Source of the DNA: Chloroflexota bacterium
GTDB lineage: Bacteria; Chloroflexota; Dormibacteria; Dormibacterales; Dormibacteraceae
Direction: 5' to 3'
Assembly: GCA_005882135.1 (NCBI GenBank)
Contig: VBDR01000025.1
Span: forward strand, 62,001-126,000
DNA length: 64,000 bases
Shown here: one piece after another, positions 59,895 through 64,000 of the stretch
Layout of the letters: each line of letters opens with the position of its first letter
Position numbering within the stretch: the first letter of the stretch is position 1
Translations under genes and position numbers: made by a program
Notes under the pieces: generated by a model
Seen by the model: the letters and a program-made list of their open reading frames with translations, nothing else
Told to the model about the DNA's origin: nothing
The model's database searches: none

Positions 59895-62513
59895 ATGGCC
59901 CAATCCTCGACTGCAGCCGGACGCGAAGCCAACCTCCTCGAGCGGTCGGCCGAGCTGGCCGCCCTCGCGGAACAGCTCGAGGCGGTGACCTCACGGGCGG
60001 GCGGGCGGCTGGCTTTCGTGGCCGGAGAGGCCGGCGTCGGCAAGACAGCGCTCGTCCGCCGGTTCGCGGCCACGTTGCCCGCCACCGTGCAGCTGATGTC
60101 CGGAGCGTGCGATGCGCTGGTTACGCCGCGGCCCCTGGCGCCATTCCTCGACGTCGCCGCGCTGACCGGAGGCGAGCTCGAGGAGCTCGCGCTCGCGCGA
60201 ACGGGCGCGAAACCGCATGAGTTCGCGGCCGGGCTGATGCGCGAGCTTCGACAGCGCGCGCCGTCGGTGATCGTGCTCGAGGACCTCCACTGGGCCGACG
60301 CCGCCACCCTCGATGTGCTCCGGATCGTCGCTCGCCGCGTGGAGTCGGTGGATTCGCTGATCATCGCCACATTCCGAGACGACGAGCTCGACCGCATGCA
60401 CCCGCTGAGGATGCTGCTGGACGGCCTCGCCGGCGCAGGGGCGGTCACCAGGATCAAGCTGGCAGCCCTTTCCGAGGCGGCGGTCGCGCAGCTCGCCGAG
60501 CCGTACGGGGTCGACGCCACCGAGCTCTATCGCCTGACGTCGGGCAACGCGTTCTACGTGACCGAGGTCCTGGCGGGCGGAACCCATGCCGTTCCGGCGA
60601 CGGTCCAGGACGCGGTGCTGGCGAGGACCGCCAGGCTCAGCTCGGCCGGCCGCACGCTGGTCGAAGCTGCATCCATCGTGCCCGCGGCCGCCGAGCTCTG
60701 GCTCCTCGCGAAGATGTGCCCCGAGGCTGTCGGGAACATCGACGAATGCGTGGCCTCAGGCGTCCTCTCCGCGCAGGCGGATGGAGTCGCCTTCCGGCAC
60801 GAGCTGGCGCGCATGGCGGTGGAGGCATCGCTGCCCCTGAACCGGAAATCTGCGCTCCACTCCGCGGCCATGTCCGCGCTGGCCGATCCACCGCAAGGTG
60901 ATCGCGACCCCGCACGCCTCGCGCACCACGCGGAGGGGGCGGGGGATACCCGGTCGGTCCTGGCCTACGCCTCGGAGGCCGGGGCGCGCGCGTCCGCGCT
61001 TGGCGCTCATCGCGAGGCGGCGGCCCAATACGCGCGGGCGATCCGCGCCGGCAAGCATGCGTCGCCGGAAACGCTGGCGGGGCTTTTTCAGCGCCGGGCC
61101 CACGCGTGCTATCTATGCGGCCAGTTCAACGAGGCATTGGACGCGCAGCTGGCGGCGCTCGATCACTATCGAACGCTGGACGATCGCCGCCGGGCCGGCG
61201 ATTCGCTGTGGTCGCTGTCGCGGCTCTACCGCTATGTGGGCCGGCCGGCGGAATCGTTGGAAACGGCGCAGGAGGCGATCACCATTCTCGAGCAGCTTCC
61301 GGCGGGAGCTGAGCTTGCGATGGCCTACTGCAACCTTTCCCACATCTACGTGAACGCTGACGATGTGGAAGACGCGAGGGTTTGGGGACATCGTGCTCTC
61401 GAGCTCGCTCAGAAGCTCGGTCATCTCGAGGCGCAGGTCTATGCCGAGATCAACCTGGCGGTGGTCGATTACCTGACCACAGGGTCTCCGGGAACCGCGG
61501 CCGAGCTCGAGCGGATCCAGCGGGTGGCACAGGAAAACGGCCTCGACGAGCATGCAGGTCGTGTGCTGGTGGCCCTGACGTGGTGGTCACCGCGTTTCAA
61601 GTCTTACGAGCTGGCCGATCGCTACTACGAGGAAGGGCTCGAATTCTCCAACGACCGGGGTCTCGACCTGTGGCGCCACTACATGCTCGCCTACCGCGCC
61701 CGGTGCGAGCTCGATCGCGGCCGGTGGGATGAGGCGACGCGGCTTGCGGAGATGGTCATCCGCGATCCGCTGTCACCTGTGCCGCGCATCGTGGCCCTGG
61801 TGGTGCTGGGTCTCGTCCGCGCCCGACGCGGCGACCCCGGATTCTGGCCGCCGCTCGATGAGGCCGCCGAGCTGGCCGCCCCGAGCAACGAGCTGCAGCG
61901 ACGCGAGCCGGTTGCCACCGCCAGAGCCGAGGCGCTGTGGCTCGAGGGTCGCGAGGGGGCTATCCCGGATGCGACCGCGCCGACTTTCGAGATCGCGCTG
62001 CACCGGCGCGCCAACTGGGTGATTGGCGAGATGGCTTGCTGGCGGTTGCGGGCCGGCATCAGCGAACCGCCCCCGGATCCGGTTCCGGAGCCATACGCAC
62101 TCGAGCTGGAGGGGCGCCGGCGCGAGGCTTCCGAGGCGTGGCTCAGGCTCGGGTGTCCCTACGAAGCCGCCATCTCGCTTGCGTGGTCGACCGAGGAGGC
62201 AGACCTCCGCCAGGCGCTGAGCGAGTTCCAGCGGCTTGGCGCCCGTCCGGCGGCGGCCATCGTGTCGCGACGCTTGCGCCGGCAGGGTGTGCGCGGCCTG
62301 CCGCGCGGCCCGCGCGCGACCACGCTGCGCAACCGCGCCAACCTGACCGAACGGGAGATGGAGATCCTCGAGCTGGTGGCGAACGGCCATACCAACGCGC
62401 AGATCGCAGAGCGCGTTTTCCTCTCCACCAAGACGGTCGACCATCACGTCTCCGCCATCCTGTCCAAGCTCGGCGTCAAGACCCGAGGCCAGGCCGCAGC
62501 GCAAATTAGGTAG
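59895..62513 (+). CDS. Large ATP-binding LuxR family regulator (LAL/MalT-like)
   Basis: It has 872 residues with an N-terminal STAND-type ATPase (P-loop GEAGVGKTALV about 44-54; Walker B VIVLEDLHWAD about 125-135), a long helical TPR-like middle (about 330-770) and a C-terminal LuxR HTH (about 805-870; LTEREMEILELVANGHTNAQ). Such regulators bind an inducer in the helical region and ATP in the switch. The start is ATG 59895; a TTG at 59865 is less likely. The target is unknown, but a TGGGTAG heptamer sits just after its stop, upstream of the DUF4242 gene. Confidence 0.88.
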   Translation: MAQSSTAAGREANLLERSAELAALAEQLEAVTSRAGGRLAFVAGEAGVGKTALVRRFAATLPATVQLMSGACDALVTPRPLAPFLDVAALTGGELEELALARTGAKPHEFAAGLMRELRQRAPSVIVLEDLHWADAATLDVLRIVARRVESVDSLIIATFRDDELDRMHPLRMLLDGLAGAGAVTRIKLAALSEAAVAQLAEPYGVDATELYRLTSGNAFYVTEVLAGGTHAVPATVQDAVLARTARLSSAGRTLVEAASIVPAAAELWLLAKMCPEAVGNIDECVASGVLSAQADGVAFRHELARMAVEASLPLNRKSALHSAAMSALADPPQGDRDPARLAHHAEGAGDTRSVLAYASEAGARASALGAHREAAAQYARAIRAGKHASPETLAGLFQRRAHACYLCGQFNEALDAQLAALDHYRTLDDRRRAGDSLWSLSRLYRYVGRPAESLETAQEAITILEQLPAGAELAMAYCNLSHIYVNADDVEDARVWGHRALELAQKLGHLEAQVYAEINLAVVDYLTTGSPGTAAELERIQRVAQENGLDEHAGRVLVALTWWSPRFKSYELADRYYEEGLEFSNDRGLDLWRHYMLAYRARCELDRGRWDEATRLAEMVIRDPLSPVPRIVALVVLGLVRARRGDPGFWPPLDEAAELAAPSNELQRREPVATARAEALWLEGREGAIPDATAPTFEIALHRRANWVIGEMACWRLRAGISEPPPDPVPEPYALELEGRRREASEAWLRLGCPYEAAISLAWSTEEADLRQALSEFQRLGARPAAAIVSRRLRRQGVRGLPRGPRATTLRNRANLTEREMEILELVANGHTNAQIAERVFLSTKTVDHHVSAILSKLGVKTRGQAAAQIR

Positions 62514-62528
62514 TCGACCCGCCCAACC

Positions 62529-62535
62529 TGGGTAG
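62529..62535 (+). promoter_or_regulatory. TGGGTAG heptamer after a LuxR-type gene
   Basis: The heptamer of the palindrome at 48978 recurs here, with a degenerate left half (12 of 16 bases agree overall). Both sites immediately follow a LuxR-type gene and precede the next transcription unit. Confidence 0.35.
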
Positions 62536-62616
62536 TCCCTCCGATTTCTCGGTGCACGTGCCGCTCCTACGGTGATCGTGGTCGCACGACCGCATGAAAG
62601 CAAACAGGAGGACAAG

Positions 62617-62889
62617 ATGCCGAGATACGTAGTCGAGCGCACGTTTCCAGAGGGGCTGCACATCCCAGTCAACGTCGACGGCGCGCAGGTCTGCCTTGCC
62701 GTCGTCGGTCGGAACACGGACGAGGGCGTGACCTGGGTCCACACATATGTCAGCGACGACAAGCGGAAGACGTTCTGCGTTTACGACGCGCCAAACCCTG
62801 AGGCGATCAGGAAGACGGCGAGCCGCAACTCGCTGCCTGTTGACACGATCACACAGGTCAGCGTCCTTGATCCCTACTTCTACCGCTGA
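62617..62889 (+). CDS. DUF4242 domain protein, second copy
   Basis: It has 90 residues, starting at ATG 62617 behind AGGAGG. It begins MPRYVVERTFPEGLHIP, then VTWVHTYVSDDKRKTFCVYD and APNPEAIRKTA. It shares the DUF4242 core with the protein at 24124 but is divergent. It precedes a secreted unknown by 10 bp, so the two are probably one operon under the LuxR-type regulator upstream. Confidence 0.85.
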   Translation: MPRYVVERTFPEGLHIPVNVDGAQVCLAVVGRNTDEGVTWVHTYVSDDKRKTFCVYDAPNPEAIRKTASRNSLPVDTITQVSVLDPYFYR

Positions 62890-62899
62890 GAGGAAGCCA

Positions 62900-63388
62900 A
62901 TGTTGAAGCTGATAATCCGCGCTCTCGCAGTGCTCGTACCGGCCGCGCTTCTGATCGCGCCCGTAACGCAGGCCTCGAGCCAGGCCTCGCTCGCCGATGT
63001 CCGACAGGCCACCGCAAAATTCCACGACCTCCACCAGACCACGTCGGCTGGTTACATTCGGCTGCTCCCATGTTTCGACCTGCCAGGCGTGGGTGGGATG
63101 GGCCAACACTACGTGAACACCGGCATGCTCGACGCCACGGTCAACGCGACACAGCCGGAGGCGCTCGTTTACGAAGTTGATGGAAACATGCTCAAGCTCG
63201 TAGCCGTCGAGTACATCATCCCGCTTGACAAGTGGCAATCAACCGCCAAGCCGAGACTTTTCGGCAAGGAGTTCACGCGCATCGACTCGCTCGGTCTATG
63301 GGCTTTGCATGCCTGGATCTGGCGGCCGAACCCGTCTGGAATCTTCGAGAACTACAACCCCAGCGTCAGGATGTGCCCCGGCCACTGA
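62900..63388 (+). CDS. Secreted hypothetical protein, 162 residues
   Basis: A clear signal peptide (about 1-26, LIIRALAVLVPAALLIAPVTQAS) precedes a soluble domain with L-L-P-C-F-D, M-G-Q-H-Y-V-N, LVAVEYIIP, LWALHAWIW and the end RMCPGH. Two cysteines could form a disulfide, and the histidines (H-Y-V-N, L-H-A-W, P-G-H) could bind metal. I do not recognise the family. The start is ATG 62900 behind GAGAGGAAG. Confidence 0.65.
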   Translation: MLKLIIRALAVLVPAALLIAPVTQASSQASLADVRQATAKFHDLHQTTSAGYIRLLPCFDLPGVGGMGQHYVNTGMLDATVNATQPEALVYEVDGNMLKLVAVEYIIPLDKWQSTAKPRLFGKEFTRIDSLGLWALHAWIWRPNPSGIFENYNPSVRMCPGH

Positions 63389-63447
63389 GCGCAATCGCAG
63401 GCGGGCGCGCAGTCAAATCGACCGCGCGCCCCCTGCAGCCCCAGTGA

Positions 63448-63972
63448 CTAGCTCGAAGCCCGCTGGCGATCTTGTGTCGACAGCGCCGCTTCGAGCCGAT
63501 CGAGAAACGTGCTCTGGGCCTGCAGGATCATGCGGCGAGCCGTCTGGAGATTGAACCATGTCGCCCTGTCGACCTCCGGAAACTCCTGCATCCGACCTGA
63601 GCGAGGCGGCCACTCCACGCTGAAGGTGCCGCTTTCGACGCGTTCCACGTCGAGGTCGCCTGGCGCCGCCCACGCATGAACGACCTTGCCGCCGGCCTGG
63701 CGGATGCTGCCGAGCGGTGTGAACGAGCCCTCCGGCGGTGGCTGTCCGAGCTCCTCTTGGAACTCGCGCCGCGCCACCTCGATCGGCCTTTCGCCCTGCT
63801 CGATCTCGCCTTTGGGCAACGACCAGGCGCCCTCCTCGCGCCGCTTCCAGAATGGGCCACCGGGGTGGACCAGGAGCACTTCGAGCGTTCTGTCCCGGCG
63901 CCGGTAAAGCAACAGACCTGCCGATTCCTTGGCCACGCTTCGATTGTGCGTGTCCAGGTGCGGCGGCTGCAT
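63448..63972 (-). CDS. Nudix hydrolase
   Basis: It has up to 174 residues with the Nudix box GEIEQGERPIEVARREFQEE complete (G-x5-E-x7-REUxEExG) and the preceding WSLPKG. AKESAGLLLYRRRD at the N-terminus is typical of NTP pyrophosphohydrolases of the diadenosine polyphosphate/MutT-like branch. The start is ATG 63972 or GTG 63936. The substrate is not assignable. Confidence 0.85.
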   Translation of the reverse strand: MQPPHLDTHNRSVAKESAGLLLYRRRDRTLEVLLVHPGGPFWKRREEGAWSLPKGEIEQGERPIEVARREFQEELGQPPPEGSFTPLGSIRQAGGKVVHAWAAPGDLDVERVESGTFSVEWPPRSGRMQEFPEVDRATWFNLQTARRMILQAQSTFLDRLEAALSTQDRQRASS

Positions 63973-64000
63973 CCAGCGATTCGCGAGTCCGTATAACCTG

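Overview
This window is GC-rich (about two thirds G+C by eye), densely coding bacterial DNA with no tRNA, rRNA, phage, IS element or CRISPR array that I can see. Shine-Dalgarno starts (AGGAGG-like) coexist with TANNNT boxes 6-7 nt upstream of GTG starts, which suggests leaderless mRNAs. Substrate-binding proteins are lipoproteins fed by CUT1 ABC permeases without a local ATPase, and there is a DasR-like operator. This fits a soil member of the Chloroflexota/Dormibacterota or a deep actinobacterial relative. The lineage is inference only; no phylogenetic marker is present.

Layout. 1-3.75 kb: end of a family 2 glycosyltransferase, then the ftsE-ftsX-M23 peptidase division operon (minus strand). 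3.85-9.05 kb: a DksA-type zinc finger protein, a MacB-like ABC exporter and an FAD ferredoxin-reductase-like enzyme. 9.2-20.5 kb: an L-fucose locus. A 2-keto-3-deoxy-fuconate dehydrogenase-like SDR, two CUT1 permease pairs, one binding protein, fuconate dehydratase and an FAH-family hydrolase lie on the minus strand. A FadR-type regulator, a 36-codon mini-ORF, an aldo/keto reductase and a fuconolactonase-like amidohydrolase diverge on the plus strand. Together they can take L-fucose through lactone, acid, keto-deoxy acid and diketo acid to pyruvate and lactate. 20.5-33.7 kb: an ABC-2 exporter, a GH3 lipoprotein, DUF4242, beta-carbonic anhydrase, a sugar-oxidation cluster (aminotransferase, two Gfo/Idh/MocA enzymes, TIM-barrel isomerase), alpha/beta hydrolase, methyltransferase, CorA, LysE and two small membrane proteins.

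33.86-43.3 kb: a GntR/UTRA regulator behind a promoter with twin palindromes, then an unbroken translationally coupled operon for cell-wall amino sugar salvage: binding protein, two permeases, NagZ, MurQ, NagA, a BadF-type sugar kinase and a SIS-domain deaminase. 43.3-50.7 kb: a signalling island on the minus strand. It holds a PAS-GAF-LuxR regulator, a perfect 7-2-7 palindrome, a 52-residue membrane microprotein, a single protein fusing Ser/Thr kinase, receiver and HD-GYP domains, a membrane hybrid histidine kinase with two receivers, two stand-alone receivers and a broken receiver remnant. This island is my best candidate for an undescribed system.

50.8-64 kb: MOSC, DUF2461 and DUF72 proteins, an acetate-type SSS transporter with its DUF485 partner, a trehalose-synthase-type glycosyltransferase, a secreted subtilase, a large ATPase-LuxR regulator, a second DUF4242 protein, a secreted unknown and a Nudix hydrolase. 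Three copies of a two-hairpin dispersed repeat (7.67, 33.94 and 52.56 kb, all plus orientation) lie between genes. The octamer GCGATCGC is far commoner than its shuffled counterpart.
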